Origin: Clostridia bacterium
Lineage (GTDB): Bacteria; Bacillota_A; Clostridia; Oscillospirales; Acutalibacteraceae
Length of the DNA: 14,417 nt
Direction of reading: 5' to 3'
Assembly: GCA_017549665.1 (NCBI GenBank)
Contig: JAFYUD010000264.1
Location: 1-14,417, forward strand
Translations under genes and position numbers: made by a program
Shown: positions 13,891 to 14,417 of the stretch, one piece after another
How the letters are laid out: every line of letters begins with the position of its first letter
How positions within the stretch are numbered: position 1 is the first letter of the stretch
Notes under the pieces: model-generated
Seen by the model: only the letters and a program-made list of their open reading frames with translations
What the model was told of the DNA's origin: nothing
Database searches by the model: none

Positions 13891-13917
13891 AACCGTATCA
13901 CCCGATACGGTTTTTTT
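13891..13917 (+). terminator. Rho-independent terminator after the radical SAM gene
   Basis: A perfect 9-bp stem AACCGTATC/GATACGGTT (13891-13899 with 13904-13912), loop ACCC, followed by a T run to 13917. Confidence 0.92.
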
Positions 13918-13937
13918 GTCGGTTTCCATTATTTATG

Positions 13938-13966
13938 TTGCAAAAAACAAGCTGTCAGAGTATAAT
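13938..13966 (+). promoter_or_regulatory. Sigma-A-type promoter for the GlmU-like gene
   Basis: -35 TTGCAA (13938-13943), a 17-bp spacer and a perfect -10 TATAAT (13961-13966). Predicted start near 13973, leaving a leader of about 27 nt. Confidence 0.78.
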
Positions 13967-13999
13967 ACTATATGCAGACATAAAAAGGAGCTGACACAG

Positions 14000-14417
14000 G
14001 TGGAAATCTCCGGCTGCAACAATTTACTCAGGCACAATGAAAATCACAGACTTGAAATTATCGGAAGGCATATAAGCAACGGTGTTGAAATACCCTGTGC
14101 GGATGCAATCATAATTGATGATAAATGCTCAATCGGAAAAGGCACTGTGATTTACCCCGGTACAATAATCAGAGGTTGTGTAAAAATCGGTAAAAACTGC
14201 ATCATCGGTCCGGATGCTTATATTATTGACTCAACAATCGGTGACAATGTAATCTTCAACAGCAGTCATATAAGAAATTCTCAGATTGATGACAATGCAG
14301 ATATCGGCCCGTTTGTGAATATACGTCCCGATTCTGTTATAGGGAAAAATGTGCATCTGGGCAATTTTACGGAAGTAAAAAATTCCGTCCTTGGCAAGGG
14401 TACAAAGGTTTCACATC
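14000..14417 (+). CDS. Free-standing GlmU-type acetyltransferase domain, partial (C-terminus beyond window)
   Basis: The first 139 codons are open to the right edge. The start is GTG at 14000, with RBS AAGGAG (13985-13990) 9 nt away; no in-frame ATG lies nearby. The first 40 residues resemble the GlmU linker helix (NNLLRHNE at 7-14). From about 40 it is a left-handed beta-helix of hexapeptide repeats (SIGKGTVI, KIGKNCII, TIGDNVIF). GPFVNIRPDSVIGKN (103-117) and GNFTEVKNSVLGKGTKVSH (121-139) are the GlmU acetyltransferase core: R109, K127 and H139 keep the 18- and 12-residue spacing of E. coli R333, K351 and H363. The N-terminal uridyltransferase domain (about 225 residues in E. coli) is absent. 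Expected role is acetylation of glucosamine-1-phosphate or a related sugar, but the window ends before Y366, N377 and K392 equivalents. Confidence 0.85.
   Translation, partial: MEISGCNNLLRHNENHRLEIIGRHISNGVEIPCADAIIIDDKCSIGKGTVIYPGTIIRGCVKIGKNCIIGPDAYIIDSTIGDNVIFNSSHIRNSQIDDNADIGPFVNIRPDSVIGKNVHLGNFTEVKNSVLGKGTKVSH

Overview
The window looks like core chromosome of a low-to-mid GC Clostridia member, most likely an Oscillospiraceae/Ruminococcus-type gut anaerobe. Pointers are the Firmicutes-type L27 with a cleavable N-terminal extension beside its protease Prp, an L21 leader, a cobalamin-dependent MetH without its AdoMet domain, a eukaryote-like OGG1 glycosylase as seen in some clostridia, and interspersed AT-rich and CTCCCTC/GTAGGGG hairpin repeats. 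The genus is inferred from general resemblance only; no rRNA or tRNA gene is present.

Layout. 1-1181 (minus): an OGG1-type DNA glycosylase, translationally coupled to a TraX-family membrane protein cut by the left edge. 1182-1609: an AT-rich gene-free stretch with two back-to-back palindromes and an array of TTGAACAT repeats. 1610-1879 (plus): a small tail-anchored protein of unknown function. 1880-2284: a composite fold-back repeat between convergent genes. 2285-5984 (minus): mnmG-mnmE-tadA, an operon of three enzymes that modify tRNA wobble position 34, with a strong promoter near 6124-6152 and a short fold-back repeat in its leader.

6219-10996 (plus): glyA with its own promoter and terminator, then metF-metH with theirs. 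Together these enzymes move a one-carbon unit from serine to methylene-THF, methyl-THF and methionine. 11021-12070 (plus): a near-consensus promoter, an L21 leader RNA, rplU, prp and rpmA, encoding two 50S proteins and the protease that matures L27. 12165-13917 (plus): inorganic pyrophosphatase, an ECF-transporter-S-like membrane protein with a GTG start, and a small radical SAM protein, ending in a strong terminator. 13938-14417 (plus): a new promoter and a protein cut by the right edge that matches only the acetyltransferase half of GlmU.

Most of the window is ordinary housekeeping DNA. The items most worth a second look are the free-standing GlmU acetyltransferase domain, the ECF-S/radical SAM pair, the fold-back repeat family, and the repeat-rich region upstream of the 89-residue protein. 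I see no phage, CRISPR, transposase or defence system.
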